This document shows, piece after piece, positions 32,825 through 41,791 of a stretch of 64,000 bases of DNA. The stretch is taken from positions 1-64,000 of the forward strand of contig JAFYZH010000015.1 of the NCBI GenBank assembly GCA_017548765.1, written 5' to 3'. The translations under genes were made by a program, and so were the position numbers. This DNA is from Lachnospiraceae bacterium (GTDB lineage: Bacteria; Bacillota; Clostridia; Lachnospirales; Lachnospiraceae). Positions within the stretch are counted from its first letter, which is position 1; each line of letters begins with the position of its first letter. Under the pieces are notes generated by a model. It saw only the letters and a program-made list of their open reading frames with translations, made no database searches and had not been told where the DNA came from.

Positions 32825-34477
32825 ATGAAGGAAATGCCTAATGTGATCCGGACGGCGAGTGGCGCCTGTTGGGAGCATACCTTTGAACGATTCAGCGCAG
32901 TGTGCTATGTGCCTGAGAATGACAAAGATGACAAATTGTTGAATTACGGTTTTATCGCGCCGTACCTCCTCGTTTTTTCCGAGACGAAGTTCGGTTTTGA
33001 TGAAGCGGAGCGGTTTACGAAGGAGAAGGGCTTCGCCGAGCTGACGAAGGATTTCGCGACGAGCGTCGTATTTATCTATCCTACCTCCGTGAATGGCTGG
33101 AAGGACGCGGATCCGAAGATCTTCGACGAGATCCTGGAGAATTCGAGGATCAATCAATACTACAAAGACGGTGTGGCTGAATGCTGGAACCGTTTCACGC
33201 ATCAGCTGGATGATTACCACATCCGCGGCGCTTTGTTCCGCACGAATCTGTACGGCTACGGCGCATCGGCGGATTTTATCGCGAAGAACTATCTGAAGCA
33301 CTTCAAGGCGCGCGGCCTTTGGTTCGACGGAGCGGACAGTGCAGCAGTTACTTGTATCCTGGAGCGCCTTTCCGTGATCCCGGACGTGCAGGCGGACGAC
33401 ATTCCCGTGATTTCCGTCGGAAACTCGGACGAGGTCAATGCAGTCCTGAAGGAGAAGGCGAAATACCTCCTCATCAAGGATACACAGGATGTACGTGCGG
33501 ACTTCTATGCATTTTCCAGAAAGTTCCGGAGAATGCTGGGTGAGCTCGAACTGGATCCGGATCTGGAAGCCGAGGGCATGGTGATCGAGCCCGGCAGCGA
33601 GACGATTCCGACTTCGAAGGATAACAACGGCGACGATAAGGGAACGCAGGAGCACAGAGTCGGCTATTTCGCGTTCTACAATAAGGGGATTTTCGACAAC
33701 GGCCCGGCGCCTCTGCTCATCGCTTTCCACGGCGGCGGCGACAGCGCATTCTACATTTCGTATATTTCCGGATGGGCTAACATTGCCCACAGACATAACT
33801 TCCTGCTGGTATCGATCGAGCATCACCTCAACAGCACAGCGACCGAGATGACTGAGCTGATCGAGCGCCTCAAGAAGAAGTACAACATTGACACCACGCG
33901 GATCTACTGCAGCGGTTTCTCGATGGGCGGCTGCAAGAGTTGGGATTTCATCGCCGAGCATCCGTCGTATCTGGCCGCGGCTGCGCCCATGGATGCTACG
34001 TTTGAGATGGGTATCAACGTGTTCGGCCAGCCTTCCCCGTACGCACTGAACACGACCATTCCGGTTCCGTGCTTCTACGCGGGCGGAGAGGAGACGCCGC
34101 TTCCGGAGCTGCCGTTCCAGGCGCAGAAGTGCCTCGACAGGATCCAGTACATCCTGAAGCTGAACGGCGCGGTGAAGACCGACGACGTTACACTGGAAGA
34201 TAAAGAAAACTGGGAAAATAAGATCTGGGGCGTCAACGGTGACGAGGCCGTGAAGACCTTCGATCCCAACCGCAAGGCGACACTGACCATCGAGCTGTTT
34301 AAGAGAGCGGACGGAAAATGTTACAACGCGCTCGCCAGCGTCAGCGGCCAGGGCCACGAATGCCGCGAGCACACTTGCGAAAACGCATGGAGATTTATGA
34401 GCAGCTTCCGCAGACTGCCCGATGGAAGCATCGAGGGCGGCGAGTACGAGACCATCAAAGGCTGCTTTACGGAATAA
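32825..34477 (+). CDS. Alpha/beta-hydrolase, PHB depolymerase/feruloyl-esterase-like
   Basis: The 550-residue protein has no clear signal peptide. Its second half shows the esterase pattern: A-F-H-G-G-G-D-S (oxyanion loop, near residue 300), the nucleophile elbow G-F-S-M-G-G (near 365) and a late G-Q-G-H-E-C-R-E-H-T with the probable catalytic His. The first ~280 residues look like a second, degenerate hydrolase-like part (N-L-Y-G-Y-G-A-S-A in the place of an elbow). Such proteins cleave ester bonds in plant polysaccharide side chains or polymers; the substrate is unknown here. The following gene is a sugar kinase, which fits carbohydrate use. Confidence 0.8.
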   Translation: MKEMPNVIRTASGACWEHTFERFSAVCYVPENDKDDKLLNYGFIAPYLLVFSETKFGFDEAERFTKEKGFAELTKDFATSVVFIYPTSVNGWKDADPKIFDEILENSRINQYYKDGVAECWNRFTHQLDDYHIRGALFRTNLYGYGASADFIAKNYLKHFKARGLWFDGADSAAVTCILERLSVIPDVQADDIPVISVGNSDEVNAVLKEKAKYLLIKDTQDVRADFYAFSRKFRRMLGELELDPDLEAEGMVIEPGSETIPTSKDNNGDDKGTQEHRVGYFAFYNKGIFDNGPAPLLIAFHGGGDSAFYISYISGWANIAHRHNFLLVSIEHHLNSTATEMTELIERLKKKYNIDTTRIYCSGFSMGGCKSWDFIAEHPSYLAAAAPMDATFEMGINVFGQPSPYALNTTIPVPCFYAGGEETPLPELPFQAQKCLDRIQYILKLNGAVKTDDVTLEDKENWENKIWGVNGDEAVKTFDPNRKATLTIELFKRADGKCYNALASVSGQGHECREHTCENAWRFMSSFRRLPDGSIEGGEYETIKGCFTE

Positions 34478-34502
34478 TTGAAACAAAGTAAGGAGACAGA
34501 CT

Positions 34503-36092
34503 ATGAACAGTAGAGAATGGATCGAGGCCGGCCAGGGCCGCCTCGGTATCGAATTGGGATCCACCCGTATCAAGGCGGTGCTCTTAGGCGAGGATAAGGC
34601 GCCCATCGCATCGGGAAGCCACGAGTGGGAGAACCGTTTGGAAAATGGTGTCTGGACCTACACCCTCGAGGATGTATGGCAGGGCATGCAGAGCGCTTAT
34701 GCAGATCTGGCACAGGATGTGCAGAAGCAGTATGGAACGAAGATCCAAAAGCTGGCAGGCATCGGCATCAGCGCCATGATGCACGGCTATCTGGTATTTG
34801 ATGCGGATGGTAAGCTTCTCGCGCCGTTCCGTACCTGGAGAAACACGATGACGCAGGAGGCTTCCGCACAGTTGACGGAGGCGTTTGCGTACCCGATCCC
34901 GCAGCGGTGGAGCATTGCCCACCTGTGGCAGGCCATCCTGAACGGTGAGTCCCACACGAAGGACATCCGCTTTATGACAGATCTGGACGGCTATGTTCAC
35001 TATATGTTGACGGGCGAGAAGGTTCTCGGCGTCGGCGCAGCATCGGGCGTATTCCCGATCGATTCGAAGACCTGCGATTACCGCACGGATCTTTTAGCTA
35101 CCTTTGACAAACTGGCGCAGGCGAAGGGCTTTACCCAGCCCATCGCATCCCTGCTTCCGAAGGTTCTGTGCGCGGGCGATAACGCGGGAACCCTGACGAA
35201 AGAAGGCGCGGCTCTGCTCGATCCGACCGGAACCCTTCAGGCGGGCGCTGTTTTCTGTCCTCCGGAAGGCGATGCAGGCACCGGCATGGTCGCTACGAAT
35301 TCCGTTCGTCCGACCACGGCCAATGTTTCCGCCGGCACCTCCGTTTTCGCTATGGTCGTACTGGAAAAAGACCTGGCGAAGGTGCATTCCGAGATCGACC
35401 TCGTAACGACGCCGTCCGGCGACACCGTTGCGATGGTACACTGCAACAACTGTACTTCCGACCTGAACGCCTGGGTAGGCCTCTTCGGTGAGTTCGCAAA
35501 GTTGACGGGCCATGCATTGTCCGCAGATGAACTCTACGGCGGCCTGTACCGTAAGGCGATGGAAGGTGACGCCGACTGCGGCGGCCTTCTGGCATACAAC
35601 TATTTCTCCGGCGAGCATGTAACGGACATGGAGCAGGGACGCCCACTGTTCGTACGTACACCGGATGCGAAGTTCACTCTGGCGAATTTCATGCGCACAC
35701 ATCTGTACGCATCCCTGGCTACCTTGAAGATGGGCCTCGACATCCTGAAAGAGGAAAATGTCCGCATTACCAGCGTACTCGGACACGGCGGTCTGTTTAA
35801 GACCGAGGGCGTAGGCCAGCAGATCCTGGCAGACGCGATCGACGCGCCGGTTTCCGTAATGCAGGGAACGGCCGGAGAGGGCGGCGCTTACGGCATCGCG
35901 CTTCTCGCGGATTACACCGTTTGTAAGAAGGACGGCCAGAGCTTGTCCGATTATCTGGAGCAGGAGATCTTCGCAGACGTTACGAAGAAGACCTGTGAGG
36001 CAGACGCAGCGGGCACCGCAGGCTTTGCCGCATACACCGAGCGTTACCGCAAGGGCCTGATCATCGAAAAGACAGCGACCGAAGCGCTGTAA
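34503..36092 (+). CDS. FGGY family carbohydrate kinase
   Basis: The 529-residue protein has the FGGY kinase layout: phosphate loop [11 protein letters not shown] (13-23), I-G-I-S-A-M-M-H-G in place of the xylulokinase I-G-x-S-G-Q-M-H-G, the central [11 protein letters not shown] segment, and the late G-H-G-G-L-F-K and [12 protein letters not shown] adenosine loop. Members phosphorylate ketopentoses, glycerol or similar. Sub-family (xylulose, ribulose or other) cannot be fixed by eye. It follows the esterase gene by 25 bases with AAGGAG before the ATG, so the two likely share a transcript. Confidence 0.88.
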   Translation: MNSREWIEAGQGRLGIELGSTRIKAVLLGEDKAPIASGSHEWENRLENGVWTYTLEDVWQGMQSAYADLAQDVQKQYGTKIQKLAGIGISAMMHGYLVFDADGKLLAPFRTWRNTMTQEASAQLTEAFAYPIPQRWSIAHLWQAILNGESHTKDIRFMTDLDGYVHYMLTGEKVLGVGAASGVFPIDSKTCDYRTDLLATFDKLAQAKGFTQPIASLLPKVLCAGDNAGTLTKEGAALLDPTGTLQAGAVFCPPEGDAGTGMVATNSVRPTTANVSAGTSVFAMVVLEKDLAKVHSEIDLVTTPSGDTVAMVHCNNCTSDLNAWVGLFGEFAKLTGHALSADELYGGLYRKAMEGDADCGGLLAYNYFSGEHVTDMEQGRPLFVRTPDAKFTLANFMRTHLYASLATLKMGLDILKEENVRITSVLGHGGLFKTEGVGQQILADAIDAPVSVMQGTAGEGGAYGIALLADYTVCKKDGQSLSDYLEQEIFADVTKKTCEADAAGTAGFAAYTERYRKGLIIEKTATEAL

Positions 36093-36112
36093 GCCATTTA
36101 TACATTTGCTTA

Positions 36113-36155
36113 AGCCGCAGTCCGACGTCGTGAACTACGATGCCGCTGCGGCTTT
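36113..36155 (+). terminator. Hairpin after sugar kinase gene
   Basis: AGCCGCAG pairs with CTGCGGCT, with CGTCG/CGATG inside; only three T follow. It is a weak terminator or an mRNA-end hairpin. Confidence 0.5.
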
Positions 36156-36196
36156 CGCTATATTGCCCAAAGTTAAAAATGTGGAGGGAGAAGCAC

Positions 36197-36586
36197 ATGA
36201 AGTGGAGAGAGGCGACGGAGTCCGAGACGAAGTTCCTGAAGAAGAAATATATGCGGCAGGCGTCCGTGATGAGTGCCATGTGTGCTGTGTCTGCAGCGGT
36301 GGCTGTCTATCTGCTCGTACGCATCCTCGGGATCGTATCCGAAGGGGAAGACCGGTCGTACCTCGCATTTTCCATCTTTCTTCTTTTGGTGAACCTGGTC
36401 TTCATCGGCCGGATGATTTTTTGGCATATCCTGGATGAGGTGCGCAGGTATCGCTGCGTAAAACAGGGGGAGATCCGCATCATGGAATTTGTGACCGGTG
36501 CGAGTGAAGGAGGACAGGAGGGCATCGTGGTCGATTTTCTGTCCGATAAGGTGCTGACACGGGAACGGCTGGATCATCGACCTTGA
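36197..36586 (+). CDS. Small two-helix membrane protein of unknown function
   Basis: The 129-residue product has a charged start and two membrane helices (about residues 24-46 and 57-76), then a cytoplasmic tail with short beta strands. The start at 36197 is used because GGAGGGAG lies 8 bases before it; an in-frame ATG further up overlaps the hairpin and has no site. I recognise no family. It stands between the sugar kinase and the diguanylate cyclase gene. Confidence 0.65.
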   Translation: MKWREATESETKFLKKKYMRQASVMSAMCAVSAAVAVYLLVRILGIVSEGEDRSYLAFSIFLLLVNLVFIGRMIFWHILDEVRRYRCVKQGEIRIMEFVTGASEGGQEGIVVDFLSDKVLTRERLDHRP

Positions 36587-36718
36587 AAAAGTAAGCGAAA
36601 TGTGAACTTTTTTGAAAAAATTCGTGCATATTCGCGCATTTTGTTGTATAATTAAGGGTAGAAGACAGATGAACGAAAAGAATATAGTATAAGATCGATA
36701 CGAGAAAGGGGACAGAAT

Positions 36719-38638
36719 ATGGAGACCCAGATGAATCGAAAGAAAAAAGTAGCCGTATTTATCAACGGGTGGAATGCGGAAAATGCGTACCGTTTTCTCG
36801 ACGGTGTATCCAGAAACGTGCCGAAAGACTCGGTGGATTTTTATGTTTTCATAAGCCATGGAGTTTATTCGTTTTCGGAATCCGAGATCAAAAGCATGAG
36901 CACCATCTACGATCTTCCCGATCTGAAGAAATTTGATGCTGCCATCATGTTTACGCCGGGTCTTAATTTCACCGATGTGATCAATCATCTGATCGAGCGA
37001 CTGGAGAACTCCGGGATACCGGTCATCTGTGTCGGCATGCAGCATCCCGGCTTCCATACCATCACTATCAATAACTATAACGGAATGCGTCAGTTGTGCG
37101 ACCACCTCATCGAGGAGCATGGCGTCCGCGAACTCATGTTCATCGCAGGTTCCCGTGAAAACGAGGATTCCAACAACCGTCTGATCGCGGTGCGCGACTC
37201 CATGTACGCACACGGGTTAGCATTTTCCGAGTCTCAGATCTATTATTCCAACTGGGAGATCGGTGGGATCCTTCGTGAACTGGGAGAGCGCATCCGCGTC
37301 GGAATGAAGCTTCCGGACGCATTCGTCTGCGCAAACGACTCTTTAGCTGAGACCGTCAGCTACGCGCTTACGGACAATGGGCTGCCTGCGGACAGTGCCA
37401 TCGTTACCGGTTTTGACTACTCCGACGAAGGACAGAATTTCTATCCTTCGATCGCTTCGGTAGATCAGTGTTATGAAGAAGTCGGAGCGAAGACGATCGA
37501 GGTGCTGGAGAAGATCTTTGCGGGTGATGACTCCCTGCAGGAGATCCTCGTGGACTGTGAATTCCGCCCCGGCGAGAGCTGCGGCTGTCTGAATTCCCGA
37601 AACGATGACGTCCGTCGTCGTGAGGCAGTCCGGTCCAACCCCAGAAAATACATGATGCAGGATCTGGTCGGTTCACGTTTCCATGCGATGGAGCACGAGA
37701 TCATTCAGTCGGTCGACTACGAAGATCTGAAAGCGAGATTGGGACGGCTCTTCCTCTCCGGCGCAGGCTGGGAGGGCGACACCTTCTATATTATGCAGGA
37801 TCCCCACGTTGTGGATCTCGCATTGACCGATGTGTCTGAATATCCCAAGTACCGTTATTCGGATGTCATGGATACCTTCGTTGCTAAGCGTGACGGAAAA
37901 GCTGTGGATGGGGGCGTGATCCCGACGTCCCAGTTGCTTCCGGACGACGATCCGACAGGACCGAACCACATGTATTTCTTCATGCCTACCTATTTTGAGA
38001 CTTACGTGTGCGGCTATATCGTGGTCGTGGATCGTCTGACCTGGGTGCGTGACACGTACTTCCATATGTGCGAGAACCGCTTCAACCGCGCGATCGCTTC
38101 CTACCGCCGTAACATGCAGTTGACGGCGCTGAACACGAAACTTTCCATGTTGATGGAGAAGGATGCGCTTACGTTCGTTAAGAACCGTACCGCGTATGAC
38201 CGCTACGTAAAACGCCTGGAGTCGGATATGATCGCAGGCGATTCCGATCCGTTTGCAGTTGTATGCTTTGATATCAACTATCTGAAGCAGGTCAATGATG
38301 CGCTCGGACACGAGGCCGGCGACGAATACATCCGGAAATGCTGTAAGCTGATCTGTAATACGTTTAAGCATAGTCCTGTGTTCCGTATCGGCGGTGACGA
38401 GTTTGTTGCGATCGCAGTACACGATGACTACACACAAAGATATGAACTTCTGAACGCGATGCGGGAGCGCATGGCGGAACTGGCGGCGAATTCCTCGATC
38501 TCGCCGATCGAGCGTATCTCGATCGCATCCGGTATGGCCGACTGCGCCGAGCACCTCGGAGAAGACTACAGCGCCATCTATCGACGCGCTGATACGCGTA
38601 TGTACGATACCAAACGCAAGATGAAAGGTGAACAATAA
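36719..38638 (+). CDS. Diguanylate cyclase with LacI/periplasmic-binding-like sensor
   Basis: The first ~290 residues read like the ligand domain of LacI-type regulators (F-I-N-G-W-N-A-E-N start, D-A-F-V-C-A-N-D-S-L-A segment, T-G-F-D-Y-S-D, P-S-I-A-S-V-D-Q) but there is no DNA-binding helix-turn-helix and no signal peptide, so it would sense a ligand in the cytoplasm. A helical middle part follows. The last ~165 residues are a GGDEF domain with the intact catalytic motif R-I-G-G-D-E-F near residue 560 and a preceding F-D-I-N-Y-L-K-Q-V-N-D. No RxxD inhibitory site is seen in the usual place. It should make c-di-GMP in response to a small molecule, plausibly a sugar. TATAAT at 36647-36652 may be its -10 box. 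Confidence 0.88.
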   Translation: METQMNRKKKVAVFINGWNAENAYRFLDGVSRNVPKDSVDFYVFISHGVYSFSESEIKSMSTIYDLPDLKKFDAAIMFTPGLNFTDVINHLIERLENSGIPVICVGMQHPGFHTITINNYNGMRQLCDHLIEEHGVRELMFIAGSRENEDSNNRLIAVRDSMYAHGLAFSESQIYYSNWEIGGILRELGERIRVGMKLPDAFVCANDSLAETVSYALTDNGLPADSAIVTGFDYSDEGQNFYPSIASVDQCYEEVGAKTIEVLEKIFAGDDSLQEILVDCEFRPGESCGCLNSRNDDVRRREAVRSNPRKYMMQDLVGSRFHAMEHEIIQSVDYEDLKARLGRLFLSGAGWEGDTFYIMQDPHVVDLALTDVSEYPKYRYSDVMDTFVAKRDGKAVDGGVIPTSQLLPDDDPTGPNHMYFFMPTYFETYVCGYIVVVDRLTWVRDTYFHMCENRFNRAIASYRRNMQLTALNTKLSMLMEKDALTFVKNRTAYDRYVKRLESDMIAGDSDPFAVVCFDINYLKQVNDALGHEAGDEYIRKCCKLICNTFKHSPVFRIGGDEFVAIAVHDDYTQRYELLNAMRERMAELAANSSISPIERISIASGMADCAEHLGEDYSAIYRRADTRMYDTKRKMKGEQ

Positions 38639-38952
38639 TATCTAAGTTTACAATTCCGAGGGGGCCTGCGTAGCCCCCTCGATCGCGATAAAACCGACAA
38701 CGAAAAAAATAAAAAAACTCCTTGACTTTCGCTTCGAGCCGTGATATAGTATTAGGGCATATGGAAGAGATCAGGTCTTTTTTTTATGCATAAATTTACG
38801 GGCGATCGGTACATCAAACGTAGATAAACACTAGAAAAAGAGCTGATATGCTGCTAACGGTTCGGGTGTCGATGGAAAGTGCTTTTTCCCCGGATAAGAG
38901 CCCTGTCCTTTGACACTTGGACCACCTAAATCAATTAATGGAGGTGGAGATC
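38639..38952 (+). other. Interval with hairpin, promoter and leader of rpmG
   Basis: No gene is seen. A GAGGGG/CCCCTC hairpin (38658-38680) without T run follows the cyclase gene. The rpmG promoter lies at 38722-38750. The remaining ~190 bases are the leader of the rpmG-secE-nusG group; I did not recognise a known leader motif in it. Confidence 0.5.
38722..38750 (+). promoter_or_regulatory. Promoter of rpmG-secE-nusG operon
   Basis: TTGACT and TATAGT with a 17-base spacer. Confidence 0.8.
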
Positions 38953-39102
38953 ATGCGTGTTAAGATCACACTGGAGTGTACAGAGTGCAAACAGCGTAAC
39001 TACAACCTGATGAAGGATAAGAAGACTCATCCGGAACGTATGGAAACCAAGAAGTATTGCAAATTCTGCAAGAAGCACACGATGCACAAGGAAACAAAGT
39101 AG
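38953..39102 (+). CDS. rpmG: 50S ribosomal protein L33
   Basis: The 49-residue protein [12 protein letters not shown] ... [10 protein letters not shown] is a standard L33 of the zinc-binding (C+) type, with both Cys pairs. The start at 38953 follows GGAGGTGG; the upstream in-frame ATG would add 12 unrelated residues. Zinc-binding L33 can be swapped for a Cys-free form under zinc shortage. Order rpmG-secE-nusG-rplK-rplA is classic for Firmicutes. Confidence 0.97.
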   Translation: MRVKITLECTECKQRNYNLMKDKKTHPERMETKKYCKFCKKHTMHKETK

Positions 39103-39152
39103 TCATCATTGACCACGAACCCGTCTGTTTGAAACAGAAGATTGGAGTAGTT

Positions 39153-39326
39153 ATGAAGAAAGGCTTCTTCAAAGGCGTAAAAACAGAGTTTTCCAAGATC
39201 CTTTGGCCGAAAAAAGAAGACGTAGCGAAGGAGACCGTTGCCGTTATTTCCGTATCGGCGGCCGTTGGCGCTATTATTTTTGTTGCCGATGCTGCGTTTA
39301 AGTTCATTATTTATGTAATTTCTTGA
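39153..39326 (+). CDS. secE: Preprotein translocase subunit SecE
   Basis: A 57-residue protein with one C-terminal membrane helix and the family segment F-S-K-I-L-W-P-K-K-E-D before it. SecE clamps SecY in the protein-export channel. Size and place between rpmG and nusG are typical for Gram-positive bacteria. The ATG has GGAG 8 bases before it. Confidence 0.95.
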   Translation: MKKGFFKGVKTEFSKILWPKKEDVAKETVAVISVSAAVGAIIFVADAAFKFIIYVIS

Positions 39327-39344
39327 TAGTGAGGGACGGAAAGT

Positions 39345-39872
39345 ATGGCAAATTATGACGGAAAACCGCATTGGTATGTGGTTCATACGTACTCCGGATA
39401 CGAGAATAAAGTCAAGGTCGACATCGAGAAGACGATCGAGAACCGTAATCTGCAGGATCAGATCCTGGACGTTCAGGTTCCGATGATGACTGAGTTCGAA
39501 TTGAAGAACGGAGAGAAGCGTCAGGTCCAGAGAAAGATCTTCCCCGGCTATGTATTGCTTCATATGTGCATGAACGACGATACCTGGTACGTGGTTCGAA
39601 ACACTCGAGGCGTTACCGGATTTGTCGGCCCGGGCTCGAAGCCCGTTCCCCTTTCGGAAGAGGAAGTTTCAAAACTCGGTATGTATCCGCCGGATACGAC
39701 TGTGCCGTTCGAAGTCGGCGACATGGTACGCGTTATCGCCGGGCCTTGGGCTGATACCGTAAGCGATATCAAGAGCATCAATACCGGAAAACAGCGTATT
39801 ACGATCAATGTTGAAATGTTCGGCCGCGAAACCGCTGTCGAGCTTAGCTTTACAGATGTAAAGAAACTTTAA
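39345..39872 (+). CDS. nusG: Transcription termination/antitermination factor NusG
   Basis: The 175-residue protein has the NGN domain (W-Y-V-V-H-T-Y-S-G-Y-E-N-K-V, then F-P-G-Y-V-L) and a C-terminal KOW domain (F-E-V-G-D-M-V-R-V-I-A-G-P-W-A-D). It binds RNA polymerase and links it with ribosomes or Rho. Full length and normal. Confidence 0.97.
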   Translation: MANYDGKPHWYVVHTYSGYENKVKVDIEKTIENRNLQDQILDVQVPMMTEFELKNGEKRQVQRKIFPGYVLLHMCMNDDTWYVVRNTRGVTGFVGPGSKPVPLSEEEVSKLGMYPPDTTVPFEVGDMVRVIAGPWADTVSDIKSINTGKQRITINVEMFGRETAVELSFTDVKKL

Positions 39873-39873
39873 T

Positions 39874-39924
39874 GGGGCATTCGCTATGACCGCCCCGTGG
39901 GAGGGACATTCCCGCAATCACCAC
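39874..39924 (+). promoter_or_regulatory. Leader elements before rplK, including repeat copy 1
   Basis: A GGGGC/GCCCC hairpin (39874-39896) is followed by a 28-base element (39897-39924) starting GTGGGAGGGACATTCCCGC and ending CACCAC, in which GGGA/TCCC and GTGG/CCAC can pair. A near-identical element lies before rplA. Confidence 0.6.
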
Positions 39925-39946
39925 ATTTTATTCAGGAGGTGCCACT

Positions 39947-40372
39947 ATGGCAAAGAAAGTTACAGGTTACATTAAGTTACAGATCCCCGCAGCAAAGGCG
40001 ACCCCGGCTCCGCCCGTAGGTCCTGCTCTGGGTCAGCATGGTGTCAACATCGTGCAGTTCACAAAGGAATTTAACGCCAGAACCGCCGATCAGGCAGGCA
40101 TGATCATTCCTGTAGTTATTACCGTTTATGCGGACAGAAGCTTCAGCTTCATCACAAAGACTCCGCCTGCAGCCGTTCTTCTTAAGAAGGCTTGCAAGAT
40201 CGAGTCCGGTTCCGCTAAGTCCAACAAGATCAAGGTTGCTAAGATCTCCAAGGCAGAGCTTCAGAAGATCGCTGAGCTTAAGATGCCGGATCTGAACGCA
40301 GCAAGTGTTGAAGCAGCGATGAGCATGATCGCCGGTACCGCGCGCAGCATGGGCATCACAGTTGAGGACTGA
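39947..40372 (+). CDS. rplK: 50S ribosomal protein L11
   Basis: The 141-residue protein carries the L11 signature [21 protein letters not shown] near the start and the C-terminal rRNA-binding domain. Normal length. AGGAGG stands 8 bases before the ATG. Confidence 0.97.
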   Translation: MAKKVTGYIKLQIPAAKATPAPPVGPALGQHGVNIVQFTKEFNARTADQAGMIIPVVITVYADRSFSFITKTPPAAVLLKKACKIESGSAKSNKIKVAKISKAELQKIAELKMPDLNAASVEAAMSMIAGTARSMGITVED

Positions 40373-40393
40373 TATACTACAGAAGAATGACAC

Positions 40394-40421
40394 GTGGGAG
40401 GGACATTCCCGCAAATACCAC
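40394..40421 (+). promoter_or_regulatory. Leader element before rplA, repeat copy 2
   Basis: It matches the element at 39897-39924 over the first 21 bases and ends ATACCAC. The AGGAGG of rplA follows directly. A regulatory role, for example binding of L1, is inference. Confidence 0.6.
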
Positions 40422-40436
40422 TAGGAGGTTTTCATC

Positions 40437-41132
40437 ATGAAAAGAGGAAAGAAATACATTGAGGCTGCAAAACTGGTAGACCGTACTACACAGTATGATG
40501 TAGCCGACGCGATCGCATTGGTTAAGAAGGCATCTACCGCTAAGTTTGACGAGACGGTAGAGATCCATGTTCGTACAGGTTGTGACGGACGTCACGCAGA
40601 TCAGCAGATCCGTGGCGCTGTTGTACTCCCTCACGGAACCGGTAAGACGGTTCGTATCCTTGTATTCGCAAAGGGCGACAAGGCTGACGAGGCTACCGCA
40701 GCAGGCGCAGATTACGTAGGAGCTGAGGAACTTATTCCGAAGATCCAGAACGAAGGATGGCTTGATTTCGACGTTGTAGTTGCTACACCGAACATGATGG
40801 GTGTTGTAGGTCGTTTGGGCCGTGTACTCGGACCGAAGGGTCTCATGCCGAACCCGAAGGCCGGTACCGTAACCATGGATATCACCAAAGCGGTCAATGA
40901 AATCAAAGCAGGTAAGATCGAGTACCGTCTGGACAAGTCCAACATCGTACATGTTCCGGTTGGTAAGGTATCTTTCACTGAGGAGCAGTTAGCAGATAAC
41001 TTCCAGGCAGTTATGGATGCGATCATCAAGGCTAAGCCTTCGGCTGTTAAGGGTCAGTACCTTAAGAGCGTTACGATCGCTTCTACCATGGGACCGGGCG
41101 TTAAGCTCAACCCGATCAAACTTATGAACTAA
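40437..41132 (+). CDS. rplA: 50S ribosomal protein L1
   Basis: The 231-residue protein shows the L1 pattern: M-K-R-G-K-K-Y start, L-P-H-G-T-G-K near residue 65 and the signature [16 protein letters not shown]1 binds 23S rRNA and, in many bacteria, represses its own message. A terminator follows, so rplJ and rplL are not in this operon. Confidence 0.97.
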   Translation: MKRGKKYIEAAKLVDRTTQYDVADAIALVKKASTAKFDETVEIHVRTGCDGRHADQQIRGAVVLPHGTGKTVRILVFAKGDKADEATAAGADYVGAEELIPKIQNEGWLDFDVVVATPNMMGVVGRLGRVLGPKGLMPNPKAGTVTMDITKAVNEIKAGKIEYRLDKSNIVHVPVGKVSFTEEQLADNFQAVMDAIIKAKPSAVKGQYLKSVTIASTMGPGVKLNPIKLMN

Positions 41133-41155
41133 TCGGAAACGTCCGAAGTTTATAG

Positions 41156-41192
41156 ACGGCCGCAAGGGGAACCTTGCGGCCGGTTTGTTTTA
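41156..41192 (+). terminator. Terminator after rplA
   Basis: CGGCCGCAAGG and CCTTGCGGCCG form a stem with a short loop, followed by TTTGTTTT. Confidence 0.85.
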
Positions 41193-41247
41193 GGGGATAA
41201 ACGTGCATTGTGTGCAATAAAACGTGCAAAATGGGCTCTAAAAGTGC

Positions 41248-41276
41248 TTGATTCTTTTGATTCACTATGCTATACT
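41248..41276 (+). promoter_or_regulatory. Promoter of the gene at 41341
   Basis: TTGATT, 17 bases and TATACT, preceded by AAAGTGC, the same context as the rpsT and tRNA promoters. Confidence 0.8.
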
Positions 41277-41340
41277 GTTTGTACAAAGACACAATTCTTT
41301 GTAAATTATCTAACGAATTATTCCGGAAGGAGTGAGAGCC

Positions 41341-41724
41341 ATGATTGACTTATACAAGAAATTTTATCCCCTGAAAGGCGATGAGTCCGCGAGACGTATC
41401 ATCTCCGAGAATGCGGTAGACATTATTAAGCTCATTCAAAACCGGACCGAGCAGTACCATGAGCGTATCAATGAATTGAACCTGTTGGAAGTTCAGGCTC
41501 TGAATTATCAGCAGAGAGGCAAAGTTAAGAAGTACGAAAAACTCATGGCTGAACTTGAGAGAAAGAAAGAGAGCAGAAAAGAGCTCGATATCGTATACCG
41601 CGAGTTGAACGAATACGGTGATAAGATGTTTAACCGTAAGTTTAAGTTCACTATGGCGGACGGAAACCGTTTGATCGAACTTTTGGATCTGACAAATCCG
41701 AAGTCTAAAAACTATCGTGGATAA
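41341..41724 (+). CDS. Hypothetical helical protein
   Basis: The 127-residue product is highly charged and almost wholly helical, with a long Lys/Glu/Arg coiled-coil-like stretch from about residue 25 to 100. No membrane helix, signal or known motif is visible. ATG 41341 has GGAAGGAG ahead of it. It has its own strong promoter and a terminator, so it is a single-gene unit; the promoter resembles those of translation genes, which suggests high expression in growth. Confidence 0.75.
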   Translation: MIDLYKKFYPLKGDESARRIISENAVDIIKLIQNRTEQYHERINELNLLEVQALNYQQRGKVKKYEKLMAELERKKESRKELDIVYRELNEYGDKMFNRKFKFTMADGNRLIELLDLTNPKSKNYRG

Positions 41725-41735
41725 GTAGTAAGAAA

Positions 41736-41761
41736 GGGGCTGATCATAAGCCCCTTTTTTA
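41736..41761 (+). terminator. Terminator after the 41341 gene
   Basis: GGGGCT and AGCCCC pair around an 8-base loop; six T follow. Confidence 0.9.
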
Positions 41762-41791
41762 TCGTCCGTTTCGACTAAAGGAAGAGGTACC

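Noticed and set aside
32765..34606. 613-codon frame on the minus strand
   Set aside because: Mirror frame of the esterase gene, which has a catalytic elbow, a promoter and a ribosome site on the plus strand.
41133..41340. rplJ-rplL with L10 leader after rplA
   Set aside because: A terminator follows rplA and the next gene is an unrelated helical protein.
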